Source: Riptortus pedestris (lineage: Eukaryota; Arthropoda; Insecta; Hemiptera; Alydidae). Taken from it: 64,000 nt of DNA. A program made the translations under genes and the position numbers. Within the stretch, counting starts at the first letter, position 1; each line of letters starts with the position of its first letter. Below, piece by piece: positions 1 through 11,460 of this stretch. The stretch covers positions 67,576,501 to 67,640,500 of the forward strand of contig CM032233.1 of the NCBI GenBank assembly GCA_019009955.1, written 5' to 3'. The notes under the pieces were generated by a model that saw nothing but the letters and a program-made list of their open reading frames with translations, made no database searches and was not told where the DNA came from.

Positions 1-210
1 CTTATTGTAAATAAAATTTACTATAAACGTTGTTATATACATTTATTCTCTATTTTAAATATTAACCGCAATATTTGCATTTTTCAGTTTTCAGCCTTCA
101 GTAAACCCCCACTTCTACTCATGTTACATAGACAATACTCGGTTATGTAATATACCACATCGTTCGAAGCTTAAATACTAAATATTGTTTTCAAGTGACA
201 TTTATTATGC
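1..210 (-). repeat. HEL1 element, 5' body, cut by window start
   Basis: The stretch matches the 5' body of the family described at 53406-54060: the TTTACTATAAA segment, the AACCGCAATATTTGCATTTT segment, then TAAACCCCCACTTCTACTC and CGAAGCTTAAATACTAAATA. The core, microsatellite and 3' hairpin lie to the left of the window. The terminal AAGTCCGTC end is missing, so the copy is truncated on the right as well. Confidence 0.75.
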
Positions 211-216
211 ATATAT

Positions 217-256
217 GTATGTGTGTGTGTGTGTGTGTGTTTGTGCGTGTGTATAT
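217..256. repeat. (GT)n microsatellite
   Basis: About 11 uninterrupted GT units, then imperfect GT/GTAT units, directly beside the truncated HEL1 copy. Confidence 0.9.
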
Positions 257-1460
257 GTATATATTTATACATATGGTACACGGAATAAAGGGTTACGTAC
301 ATACTAATAATGAAAATACGTCAATACAAATGAGTAATACCTGTCGAAGGATGCCGTCGTGACTGGGACGATTAAGTACAGGTGGCAAGCACTTTCAGTG
401 CTTTCGATATTATCTATGATTATATCCATCGTTGTGAAAACATTATTGCATTACAATGTGCCTGAACTCAACACACAAGCTACCAGCCCTAGCCGCAAAT
501 AATACTCTAAAACAGATATCAAACACACCTGTAAAAACAATTTACTACATGAAAAACAATTTACCTGTACACATGTTCAACCACCCTTCGTTCGACAGAC
601 CTTATACGTAATCAAACAGACCTGGACTAAAAATTAAACAACCGAATACGGATAACAGACATATAAAACCTACTCTCTAATTGACTACCAGCTCGGTACA
701 ACTTTCGACGGGCTTCAAGATGGAGCCTTAATATCGAAAACGCTTGCCAGCTGTACTCGATCATCAGCCAGTGTATCTGCAATCCCTTCGGCCTTTCCCG
801 CTAACGGCTTGCAATATTTTAAGAGGTGCTTGTTCATGGAAGTTTAATATGATTAGAATCCGGAGGACAATGGTGATTTTTAAGATGGTTAATACTATTA
901 TAAAATTATATTGAATAATTTACATGATATTGGGGGATGGACTATTGCAGGGCATATGTTGTTAGTATGTTAGAGATTAATTATTACTTCAAGGGATGCT
1001 GATGAAATTGTGATGCTGTTCTGGTGTTCTCCCTCTTCCTCCCTCCATCCTGGACTCCCCCTGGATGCTCCTTCCTTTCCTCACTCATGTCGGTGGTTCT
1101 AAAAAAGTGTGTGAGAAAGAAACTAATATTCTACTGCCACTCAGGAGAGATTCTACTGTACTATTCCTACTCCTTCTGTCTCAACCTGTTCCCTATCTTT
1201 GCCCTTTGAACCCAAGGATGTCCTCTCAGGTAGTGTTTACACAAGTAGGCAATAGAGCTCAGCACTCTTCAGGGGGCATCCTTGGTTGGCCTAGTTGATA
1301 ATAGATGGGGCTGGTGTCGGTTTTATTACCGCTTCAATCTTTAAATTGAACAGCCAGTGACGACAATTTCCACCACAATAGCCACAATATTTGTTTGATA
1401 ATTTCCAAACTGGATATTTATGATCGATTATATGATTTAACTTGTATGACAAAGTTTGGT
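257..1460. other. Unassigned AT-rich stretch
   Basis: I recognise no gene or repeat. Positions 1020-1230 are pyrimidine-rich and hold short open frames of 61-77 codons. Their serine/proline/leucine-rich peptides follow the base composition rather than any protein family. Confidence 0.5.
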
Positions 1461-1463
1461 ACT

Positions 1464-1610
1464 TTTAGCCGATTTCCCTTAAAGGAAATCAGCTATTGAG
1501 GTCGTACTCATGACGCGATTTTCGAAAAATGTCCTCAAATTCCATCGATCCTACCACGGAGATAACGAAAATGAGGTCCGTTCAACAAAATTTTATAAAT
1601 ATATAAATGA

Positions 1611-1703
<93 letters not shown>

Positions 1704-2093
1704 TTGTCTGTCGCCTCTCTAGCGCTCATAATTTCTGACGTATCGTAACCAAACTCGAAATATAAGTAATTCAAGCAAAACTAAAGGTCCAGTTTGTTAA
1801 TGGCAAACATCGAACCAGTGGGAGAGAGAGTTTAGAGTGGCGAATTTCGAAACGTTGAAATATCTCCGTTATTATAATTCGAATCGAAAAATTGAATAGT
1901 TCTTATTGCAAATGTGTTCGTCAATGTAATGGTCATGCAAATAAAGTGATCACTATATAAGCTCTTATATAATGAAGAACTTTATTATAAGCCTAAAAAC
2001 CAAATACTGTTCTTTTAGTTTTTGAGATAAATGCAAATTCATGACGTAGGTCGGAAATCTATAAGCTTACGCCACCCCTGCGTGACGGACTTT
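1464..2093 (-). mobile_element. HEL1 copy with (CT)n(TA)n core
   Basis: Both termini are present: the hairpin end TTTAGCCGATTTCCCTTAA at the left and CCTGCGTGACGGACTT at the right. The length is about 630 bp. At the usual microsatellite position it has (CT)n followed by (TA)n (about 1610-1702), a composite tract. The core at 1770-1990 is more diverged than in other copies, which suggests an older insertion. The left flank (TTTGGTAC) and right flank (TTTATGAA) show no target duplication. Confidence 0.8.
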
Positions 2094-2308
2094 TTATGAA
2101 TTTGTTGTTTGCACATGAAAAGGAATTTTAAACAATACAAGAGCAGTTATTGTTTTATATATATATCATACTTCGGCTCCTAATTCAGAAATAAATAGGC
2201 TCAATCTCTGTTAATAAACTTTAATATTTTATTTATATTAAAATTTAATTAAATTCCAAAATGCTCATAATTTTAAAAGTTTTTATTTTATTATTTCACT
2301 TACACCCT

Positions 2309-2311
<3 letters not shown>

Positions 2312-2355
<44 letters not shown>
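2312..2355. repeat. (CT)n microsatellite
   Basis: About 21 CT units, not attached to a recognisable HEL1 copy. Confidence 0.95.
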
Positions 2356-2358
<3 letters not shown>

Positions 2359-2444
2359 CTTTCTGCCCTTTAATATCATTTTAAGTGTTTATGTTTTTTT
2401 GTTTTTTTCTTCTTTATTTGCTTTAGCATCAAATATGATCTGTA

Positions 2445-3200
2445 TGAATGAATGAATGAATATTTTTATTGCTTATAAAAATTTTACAATATTATAGCAG
2501 GAGTTCAGCCCATGTTCATAATTACCTTTTTCGTTTATCCTTTCTTTATATAAACATAAACAGAGAATTCTTTTAAAAAAATTAACAAAAAACAAAAACT
2601 ATATACAATAATTACTATAGAAAAAAAAACATAAAACATTAACTTTATTTTAATGTTCTTCTAATTAATTCTTTCCCTCTGACGTAAAGACCTTTAAGTA
2701 TGAAAACATATATGTAGTTTATTTTATTCTTGTCCATAAGGTCAAACAAATTATCCATGGATTGCTGTGGAATGTTGAGACTTTTCAGGAGGTGGTTTCT
2801 TCTCTCTGCTAAAACGGGGCATGTAAGGATGAAGTGCGAAACGGTGTCTTAGCTATCTTTGTAAAAGGGGGCATGGCTTTTCTGGATTGAATATGTAAAT
2901 TGTCCTACCAACTACCAATCTTTGATTTTTTGTACCTAATAAACGGATTTGAGATATAACTTTGGTCTTAAAAAATGGCTCATTTTGGTACAGGTACTCC
3001 TCGCCTCTTTGTAATAGACAATGTTTCACATAATTTTCAAAAGTAACGCTCCATTATTTCATAAAAATTAGGTATTTCTTGTCTTGTGAGTCTTCAATTA
3101 TTTTAAAGTCATAACGGAAAACTGAAGAATTCAAAGTACTTGCTTGATACATAACCGAGTATGTAATAAAGTTGCGGATGGACTGTTGAATAGGCATTCT
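2445..3200 (-). pseudogene. Non-LTR retrotransposon 3' end (C-terminus of ORF2)
   Basis: On the minus strand a long, nearly continuous reading frame runs from about 3190 to 2650. It includes the peptides RLLGTKNQRLVVGRTIYIF and DTVSHFILTCPVLAERR. The second has the form ETVxHxLxxCPxxxxxR, the zinc-knuckle-like C-terminal tail found after the reverse transcriptase or RNase H of several LINE clades. An in-frame stop and a small shift near 2870 break it. The 3' end is marked by (TTCA)n in element sense (TGAA units, 2445-2461 on the plus strand), a usual LINE tail. The RT domain is absent, so this is a 5'-truncated dead copy. Jockey, I or R1-like clades are all possible. Confidence 0.7.
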
Positions 3201-4590
3201 TTCTAACTTTCACTTTGATAAATAAACCTCAAGGGAACCTAGAGGGAAACAAATGGGAAAATATAAAAAGGGGTAGCCAACTTTGTATCGCCACACAATA
3301 ATCACGGCGAAATGCAAAAGTCCTGGAAACTTTCCGATCAGGCTCTCGGCCAATAACGAAGTGAAGTATTGCTTTTTCCACGTGCTTTAACTTACCTAAG
3401 GTTGTGGAGGTGTGTTTCAATATTTCTCAAACTTAAAACAGCACTGCGTTATTATATATGTATAATGTATAACAGAACTAGTATGAATAAGCCTGGGATT
3501 GGAATTCATTGATTGAAACCCCTAGCGAATTGGCATTAAATTGTGAATTTTGATTCCGGATGAGTTTAATAGAGTAATGGGCTTAAAATAAATAAGCCAG
3601 TATTTTCATAGAGTTTTTTTCTCCCAAATAAAAACATTCGCCTGGGGCTGTGTAAATAGAGTAGATTTATGACGTGCAGTCTCTATTTTTCTCTTAGTAT
3701 GAATAAAATGTATACAAGTCAAATGTTCGTCTTATAAAGTGAAGTACCTTGATGTTGGTCTTGCTGTGAAACTAAACGTTGTTATTTTCATCAACGACCT
3801 GCAAGCCAAGAAAACTAAAAAGTATGGATATCTCATTTTTATGGCAATGATAAAAAAAGTTTTCAACAATAGAAATCGCATTATATTGAATAAAACCTGA
3901 TAATTATACATCAATTATGCAGATCTGGCATGGCTTACGTTTATTTAGGGGTACTATAACTTTTATAGGAGCAGAGAAAACCTTCTCTACTAATAAGTAC
4001 AGCTTACAATATACCTACAAACTCCACCGTCAAAAAATCGGAACAACTTTATGTACCTCAGTATGTAATATCAATACCAGGGCAATTCAAGATACTTTGA
4101 AGAGTTAATCCTTGCATGTTCAGACCATTTCTCGAGTTGAGTACTAAACTCAATGTTCTAAACATAATATTGGATGAATGGCAAGAGAGTTGTTATACAC
4201 ACTAATTCGTGCCGGATGGTAGAAGAGGCTCGCATATAAAGTGGATTGATTTTGATTGTGAAACCACTCAACTTAAGACATGCAGGCTATGAGAATATCA
4301 AGTTGCAATACGTTCAACTTAATGATAAGCAAAGAAGTAAATATGACAAAGAATATACAGCGCATTGTGGAAAATTTGGGAGCTCCATTATTATATTACC
4401 CAAAAGAAGCTAGTTGGTGGCAATTCCGTTTTTTAATGGAGTCTCACAGCCAACTTTCAAACGTTTTATCACGAAGGGGGACAATTATGTTTTGCATTCC
4501 GAAAAGTGGAATTAAACCGTAATGCCAGTTTAATATAGCATACATAGTTACTATTTCATTCGTATTTTTGTTAGTATATAATATATTTTA
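3201..4590. other. Unassigned stretch
   Basis: No repeat or gene is recognised. Open frames of 60-80 codons (for example 3229-3420 minus and 4280-4522 plus) have no recognisable domain, no repeated composition and no neighbouring exon signal, and I treat them as chance. Confidence 0.5.
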
Positions 4591-4813
4591 GGGGACTCAG
4601 GTTAGCCAAGTCAGTCCACGTGTTGGCCTCAATCTCACATGATAAACCTAGAGTGGCGAGTTCGATTCCCGCCACGGAAAATAAGAATTTATTTAGTGAT
4701 GAACTCATTAAATAAAATCCTTAGTCCCAGCATGGCTAGGAAAGTGTGGAAACCTGTGGACAGCCCGTTCCAACTAGCAATAGTAGCAAAAAGTGGAAGT
4801 TAGTAAAGAATAC
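4591..4813 (+). mobile_element. tRNA-derived SINE, copy 1
   Basis: The head carries a pol III A-box-like GGTTAGCCAAGTCAG and a B-box-like GGCGAGTTCGATTCCCGCC at tRNA-like spacing. The body (TTTATTTAGTGA, then CATTAAATAAAATCCTTAGTC and GCAAAAAGTGGA) is shared with the copies at 13402, 40142, 25985 and 42160. This copy is diverged: CATGGCTAGGAAAG replaces the usual CCTGGCTAGAAATGGG. No clear target duplication is visible, so it looks older than the others. Confidence 0.85.
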
Positions 4814-5861
4814 TGATATACCTTCTTATTCTGGACCCCATATTATTTATATATTCTTCAAATTTGCAATAAAAAACATTTATTTTGGTGCAAACTTTAT
4901 TGAACCTGCCCTACATGTTTTGTGGCTTATTTGCAAACTCTTCAGGGACTATCCCTTTTAGAAAAATATACAAAATTATAAATAACATTAATTTAACAAA
5001 TCCCTTAATAATTCTTTTGCTATATATTGTATTAGTAGGTGCCTACATCTATGATATATTTATTAAATCTAATTATAAATTGCTAATTACATTTCTGAAC
5101 TGCTCGTTTTCCCTTTACATTAAGTTACGACTGTCCTCACAGAGGAGGTAGATGATACTGAGAGGTTCCCCAGGTAGGTTAAGTGAGCTGACTAAAAATT
5201 GATTATTTACAAGTCAATCTTAAACTCGATTATTTCGCTTCATAATTTAGAGTCGATTAATTTAAGATAAAATGTTGTAGAATATATGATTGAGGTATTT
5301 GATTTCTGTTTTTTTTTTGTTTATTGCCTTTTTTCTATTTTTATTATGTGAATGTTCTCTTTTATTTTCCGTTTAATATTATTTATTTCTTTATCAATTA
5401 TTTGAACTTTTTGAAAATTGAAGGTGTGTTTCCTGGAGATAGAATGATCCGTCAAAGCAGTTTTATTTTCATTACTGTCTATACTTTTTACGTGTTGCTT
5501 TACCTCAATTCTATGAAACTTTATCTTAAATTAATCAATTTTAAATTATTACGCGAAATCGAGTTCTCAATCTTGAGCTAAAAAATGTAAAAATGTTTTT
5601 TATTGGAGACCCTGCCATCAAATTTGAAGAATATATAAATAAAGATCTATTTTAAATGAATTTATTCACTAGCAAAACATTTTGGATTCAGGGAAGAAGT
5701 AGTTTCAACTTAAGTTAGTATAAGTATATATATATATTGGACCTCGCTAGAGTGACCAGTATTTATCCAATTAAACTATTTTTATTACTATTAATATGTA
5801 TGATCGTCCTTTGTAAGTGACAATCAAATATATTCTTTGTATATAGCGATACCGGGAATGG
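4814..5861. other. Unassigned AT-rich stretch
   Basis: Very AT-rich. Open frames at 4885-5151 and 5324-5581 give F/Y/I/L/N-rich peptides of the kind any AT-rich DNA yields. A short (TA)n lies at 5725-5737. Nothing else is recognised. Confidence 0.5.
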
Positions 5862-6135
5862 GTTCTTCGATGTTGGAACGTCTGGCCTACTCTATTTAAC
5901 GGGGCCCGATTCTCGGCTTGTTATTCACTACGAGAGAGGAACCAGCTAATCGCTTTTGCTTTTTTATCTTATGTGCGCCCGATTCTTTATTTTCGGTGTT
6001 GATGCCGGCACCTTGTTTCTCGTTCCGTGGGAATCCGCTCCCTTGGCGTCAATAAGTAGTATTCTCGGCTGCAGTTAAATGCCCGATTTCAGCGGCTTAC
6101 GTCCAGCCTGCCCAGGCGGTGATTTGGAGGTATTA
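5862..6135. other. GC-richer island, possible conserved host element
   Basis: About 270 bp of clearly higher GC and complexity than the flanks, with no match to any repeat in the window. It contains GGGGCCCGATTCTCGGC, GATGCCGGCACC and CAGCCTGCCCAGGCGG. The only open frame reaching it (6079-6384 plus) quickly becomes an AT-driven hydrophobic peptide. It could be a conserved noncoding element, a small exon or part of an unrecognised transposon. Confidence 0.35.
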
Positions 6136-6962
6136 CCCTCACATCTTGTCTTTCATCCCTTTACTTTCCTCTCACTCTTCATATATTTTATATTATATAT
6201 ATCCACCCGTACTTTGTTATTTTTATGTTTATCTGAGCTCACGAGGACTTATTATTATTTTTTTTATTTATCAGTTGGGGTTGTTCTTATAATTATTATA
6301 GCCCTCATTCAGCCAATTGTAGCCATCTATTTTTTCACCATCAGGATCATTTATTTCACAAATATCGAAACATCCAGCACATGAGTGGAAGGCTTTAAGA
6401 TTTATTATATCTCTATTCAGTGCACTCACAGGTCTTAGATTGCTTGAGATCAGTCAGAACTTAAGGAATTATAAATTGAAAGAATGGTTTGTATCAGACA
6501 GGCCAAAGAAGAGTGAGGCATATACGATTACAAATTACCTTCTTTTAAAAATACGGCTCATTTATTACTGATCATCTCAATTATCTTCAATAAATTGATC
6601 TATCTAATTGAATGGAAAGGCTGGCTCTAATTACAAAATAGAACCGAACTAATTCCTCCTACAGACTCAAAGGAAAACCAAGAACGAGTAAAAACTGGAC
6701 GGTAAGGAAAAAATAGTAACTCACGTATTAGATAAAGGTAGGGAATAAAATGGAAGGAGACTAGTACGATTCAGTTTCCACAATAGATCTAGGAAAGATG
6801 GGACGGAGCCCTTAGAGCAGGGGGGTTCTCTCCTTCGTGGCCAATTCTTTCTTTATATAGTTCTTTTTACTAGAACTTACTTTAGCTTCCCAACACTTAG
6901 TTGGGATCAGAAGAAATATTCCAGCTCTCTCTATGAGGTAATTCTTATTAGGAATGAACATG
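6136..6962. other. Unassigned stretch
   Basis: No repeat family or coding motif is recognised. Confidence 0.5.
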
Positions 6963-7032
6963 TATATATACACACGCACACACACACAACACACACACAC
7001 ACACATACACACACACACACACACACATATAT
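6963..7032. repeat. (CA)n microsatellite
   Basis: Interrupted CA tract flanked by short TA units. Two open frames across it encode only cysteine/valine repeats. Confidence 0.95.
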
Positions 7033-7914
7033 AATTGTGTTGATATTTTCGACTAGGTTATATTTACATATGATGTTGTTATTGTTTCTTGGAGTTTTGG
7101 TCAGTGTTGTTGAACAAATTTTAATTTATACCAATATTTCGAGAATATTTATTTTCTCTTCTTCAGGGCAAGACTAAAGATATTTAAAAACTAGTTTACA
7201 TAATGTATTGAACTTCTGGCTACATTAGGAATACCTAACATAAACAAAATACTCACACAATTACCATACAACATACCATTCATCTACAGATACATAGTGA
7301 CCTATACCTAACCATACCCTCCACCGAATCTACAAACATCCTTTCAACTTATTGTGAATACAATGGTTATTTTTGTTTATACACCATCAATTCTCAATGT
7401 ATTAACTGTGCCCACCTCCATTAATTTATCTTTATCAAGGGTCAGTATGCCTTGTTTCTGCTAACCGAACATGAGCATAAAATCCATTTACGGCACACTA
7501 TGCTTTTCTCCTTTAAAAAAAGGAAATAAAATGCAGCCCAAACTGCAAATAAGATGCGTACTGTGTATACTGACGGTTTAGTCACTGTTCAGGAGTGGTT
7601 TTCGCGGTTCGGGTCTGGGGATTTCAACCATTAAGACCGTCTCTCCGCTGGCCAAAGTTCAACGATCGAACAGTCGTCTGTTGGATATAATTTGTCACGT
7701 TTCCTATTTCTCCCTTTAGCCATCTCTTTAAATATTCGGAGGTATAAAAGCTTAATGGGAAAATCATATGAGTAGGAGAGGAGGTTTATTTAAGGCTGAG
7801 AACGAAACTAACTATAACTACGTTAATATTTGAATGAGAAATAAATGTAAAGGGCAACAATTGTAAATAATGCATAAACGAACTTAACCTTTCGTTCTAC
7901 ACGAAGCATTTGAT
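7033..7914. other. Unassigned stretch with a Penelope-like motif
   Basis: Positions 7120-7170 read, on the minus strand, GCCCTGAAGAAGAGAAAATA followed by TCTCGAAATATTGG. That 'CTGAAGA...TCTCGAAA' arrangement recurs at the ends of Penelope-like and some other arthropod retroelements. No coding remnant is seen beside it, so the assignment is weak. The rest is unassigned. Confidence 0.3.
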
Positions 7915-7916
7915 TT

Positions 7917-7971
7917 TCTCTCTCTCTCTCTCTCTCCCTCTCTCTTCTCTCTCCCTCTCTCTTCTCTCTCC

Positions 7972-8011
<40 letters not shown>

Positions 8012-8012
8012 G

Positions 8013-8057
<45 letters not shown>
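7917..8057. repeat. (CT)n microsatellite with CA end
   Basis: About 125 bp of CT with CCCT and CGCT interruptions, then a short CA run. It produces several overlapping 60-93-codon frames of Ser/Leu or Arg/Glu repeats with no biological meaning. Confidence 0.95.
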
Positions 8058-8607
8058 GCATGCGAGGACATGGAACATCCTTTACAATATAGCCCGTGGA
8101 TGCATCCTGCCCAGTATCCAAAAATATCTTTAAATACAACAAAAAAATGTGAAATGTTTCTACACCGATGGCAGCCATGAAGTGTGGAGTGTTGGTTGCG
8201 CTTTTTTAGTCTTTAGAATAGAGGAGCTGATTGATATACAACAATTTAAATTTGGACGGTTATGTCTAATAACCAGGTTGAAAAAATTATAATACCTAAA
8301 AGTTTTTCAATATACATTCTAATCGCGGAAACCATGGTTCTATTACTATTTTCACAGAGAGTAAAATTGCTTTGCAAGCTCTGAAAAAGTACTCTATACA
8401 TGATCCGATCACGAAACAGAGTTGACAACAGACCGACTTCTGTATTCACTTCCGATAAATTAAAAGAGATTCTAGGATTTTGGGGTACAAAATAGCAGAT
8501 AATGCAGCAAAATCTGCTACTAAGAATCCTGAAATTCCTCAATGCTACTTGAATGTAAAAAAAACAAAACAAACTCTTTGAACTTAAAGAAATGACAACA
8601 AAACTAA
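8058..8607. other. Unassigned stretch
   Basis: Holds a 108-codon minus-strand open frame (8246-8572) with no recognised domain. It looks like chance and is not called as a gene. Confidence 0.45.
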
Positions 8608-9576
8608 AGATCCGTCACGCAGGTGCTGCGTAAACTAAGCAGATTTCCCACAAGAAGGTTTACAACAAATAAGGCCACTTACTGGAAACACAACCGTGAA
8701 TGTTAAGGGAATAAATAAACAAACGGTAAAAAGAAATCATTCAATCAATATACAAGTTAATAATATCTACAACGGAAAGCCTCTGAATTGTAAACAAACA
8801 GGGCAGCCAGCTTCGCAGCGCTGAATAGATAGAATTATCCATCTGCAATGATGAACAATTAATGAAATATATCAGAATATAACATATATATTTTATTGAA
8901 AACTATTTACTATAGCTATTGGAGTAATTTGAAATGAATCAGAATAATTTCTATCTCAATCACTCAGATTTTAGTAATCCAAGAACAAAAGAAGGGGGGG
9001 GGGCGTCAACAAAAAGTATTTGTTTGTATCTCGTATAAGAAAGCTTTGTTTTAACAAAGTATTTGGTATTTAACATTGTAATAACAGCTTATTATTAATA
9101 TGACACTAGTAGGACTGGGCGTTTACTGAAAGCGTAGAACTATAATATCCAAATATCTTGGTTAATACTCATTATACGGAAAATATGTATAGAACAATAT
9201 TTATAGTAAATTGAATTTACAATAAGATTGTTTCTATATAATGTTTCGATCCGACTTGTAGTAACGGAGATATTTCGAATTTTCGAAAATTCTTCCTTTT
9301 AAACCCCCCCCCCTGGTCCGATTTCAGCTGTTAGTGAAGTTAATCTTTCTTTTTACATGAAACTGCTAAATATCGAGTTTGGTAACGATTAAATATTAAC
9401 TGCGACCGCTAGAGCGGTAACAGACAAATACACACACACACACACACAGTTTTTGAACGGACCTCATTTTCGTCATCTCCAAGGTAGGATCGAAAGACAT
9501 TTGACGAAAACTTTCGAAAATCCCGTCATGAGTACGACCTCAATAGCTCATTTCCCTTAAGGGAAATCTGCTAAAA
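8608..9576 (+). mobile_element. HEL1 copy, long form, (CA)n core
   Basis: A full-length plus-strand copy of about 970 bp. It starts at GATCCGTCACGCAGGTGCTGCG, passes AAGCAGATTTCCCAC, and ends with CATTTCCCTTAAGGGAAATCTGCTAAAA. The long form carries an extra 5' body (8860-9000, with ATATCAGAATATAACATAT) shared with the copy at 23571-24526. The microsatellite position is held by (CA)n (9429-9448) instead of (TA)n. A C-tract lies at 9305-9313. No target duplication is visible. Confidence 0.85.
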
Positions 9577-10867
9577 GCGTGACATTTAAAAAAGTTCATA
9601 CCTTAAAATATATATATATTGATAGACGTAATAAAATTACTGACTTCTACACAATCGAGGAAATGGTGAGTCAAGTCATATTTATACAGATTCAAACTAA
9701 CAGGCAGACGATTATGCCCATTTAATTTCACTCCAGATCAGACTTACCAACACTTAATTTATACTGTAGACTGTTAACAGACGAACGACGTGCACTTAAG
9801 TGAACTATATTGAACATGATCAATAAGTTCAGTGGCCTGTTGACGAAAGAATACTATTCTACTACTACTATATACTTGCATATATCAATGCAAAAGATAC
9901 TTCTCAAATTTGCTGAAAATCTATTTACTATTGTTGGAAACTATATATTTTTTCATAAAGCTTTCTTTCTTTATTCCTTTATAAATTAAAAAATTAAATG
10001 ATATTTGTAATAATAATATGTTGTATATAAATTAAATTAAGCTGTATGGGACATGCAGCATATAAACTCTCTCTTTGAATGGCTACTTCAAAGAGGAAAT
10101 AAATAAATAAATCCTTCATCAGTACTAAAACCACCGCCAACATAAAAATTTGAACGAATGGCAAATTATCTTTGGTCTTAACTGTGTGTCCTACCGTTGC
10201 CTAAGGGGAAATTTACTGAAAATGTGACGAAGAATTTTATATTAAAATTTATGTTTATTTCAGTGGGTTTTAGAATCGAGGAGATGGAATGGAACGTGCT
10301 TTATTTGTGGTTCTAAACAGAATGGAAGAAAGAGCCTGCTCATGTGTATCGGGTGGAAAATGTCTCCCACGCTTCTATCAACAAATCAATTTTCTCTAAT
10401 ATCTCTCAATTATTATGTCTAGAATCATTCTCTCCCTTCCACGCTGAATTATAACATAAGAATTGGCTCACCAATGCAAGAGTAATACTAATTCATGTAA
10501 TAATAATTAGACATTAGTATTAGATCAAGACAACTGATTGAAGATATTCGTTCTTATGGAAAATAAACCATTTTTATTTCAACCCAAAACGACTGATAAC
10601 ACAGTTAGTTAATTACTTCCAATTACTACTTAATACATCTATGGTGTTACATAAGAGTGGCAAAGAATGTAATCATATTATTTTCTCTGAATGACAGAAT
10701 GATACAATCGTTATATTTAGAAGGGAATCTAGATATATTTGATTCCACCGCCGATAATAAATTCGTCAATAGCCATTCCCTGCTCCCCGTTAAAAATAAC
10801 AATATGACTAATTTGATGACAATACAATGTTGATTGTAGTTCATTAACGTGAAATTATTCTCCCTAT
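9577..10867. other. Unassigned stretch with possible LINE tail
   Basis: At about 10040-10110 the sequence CTTTGAATGGCTACTTCAAAG forms a hairpin and is followed by AGGAAATAAATAAATAAAT. A 3' hairpin followed by AATA repeats is typical of some LINE tails, but no coding remnant lies upstream. Nothing else is recognised. Confidence 0.35.
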
Positions 10868-10970
10868 AAATAAACGTTTATTGCCCACTAGGGAATCAAA
10901 CCCCCAACCCTACCCTTACCAAGTGCTTTAAAACCATCGCCTTAACCTGCATGGCCTACATGTTGACAAT
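10868..10970 (-). repeat. Possible second tRNA-like SINE head
   Basis: On the minus strand, GGTTAAGGCGATGG resembles an A box and GGGGGTTTGATTCCCTAG a B box, about 35 bases apart. It does not match the main SINE beyond the box motifs. It could be a diverged tRNA pseudogene. Confidence 0.4.
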
Positions 10971-11149
10971 AACTTTAAACCAATTTTTATATTTTGACGG
11001 AAAACCATTGGAATTAATTTAGGAATAACAGATATTCTAAATATAAATTACACCATCTTACTGAACTTGTTCCAGAATATTCCGGCTGCGATGATTTCGT
11101 TCATTGATTAAACAAAGCTTCACATGGGTTAAATTACGCCTTGTAGTTG

Positions 11150-11460
11150 CAACCATTTTCTTCGTTCGGAACCTGCTCTTTTCGAATTACTATACCCAGG
11201 GAAATCTATAAGATGTTTGACGTCTTCAAAAAAAGATTTCTAGGCCTTCCACTTCCTCTATCCCAAGGACCCTACGTTCAAATATATTTGTGACGAAATC
11301 GTTGCTTATGACATACCCAAGAAGTTTCACTCTCCTTTTTCCTTGGCCTTGATAAGACCTTTGCATTCACTTACCTCTTTTACAACTTCCATATTGGATA
11401 TTTTTTTTTACCCGACTTGTTCTGGTACCCCCCATTTCTATTTCAACGATGGGTATCACA
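11150..11460 (-). pseudogene. LINE ORF2 C-terminal fragment
   Basis: The minus strand encodes, across one or two frame changes, KRRVKLLGYVISNDF, TNIFERRVLG and FFEDVKHLI. These follow the pattern (K/R)LxGHxIRHxxFxxNIxEGxVxGKR...(S/T)xFEDIKxxM seen at the C-terminus of endonuclease-reverse transcriptases of insect LINEs. The glycine/arginine-rich linker (normally GKRxRGRPRK) is mutated here. The RT palm is absent, and no 3' poly-A or tandem tail was found. It is a decayed 5'-truncated copy. Confidence 0.65.

Noticed and set aside
1024..1298. Two overlapping plus-strand open frames of 61 and 77 codons
   Set aside because: They lie in a pyrimidine-rich stretch and have no domain, no conserved partner in the window and low complexity.
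7105..7170. Penelope-like element
   Set aside because: Only a short CTGAAGA...TCTCGAAA-type motif is present; no GIY-YIG or RT remnant is nearby.
7884..8178. Overlapping Ser/Leu and Arg/Glu repeat open frames
   Set aside because: They are translations of a (CT)n/(GA)n microsatellite in several frames. The same applies to the IYIYIY and CVCVCV frames at 1510, 20000, 21160, 30840, 53130 and 61160.
8246..8572. 108-codon minus-strand open frame as a gene
   Set aside because: It has no recognisable domain, no neighbouring exon or promoter signal, and a length expected by chance in 64 kb.
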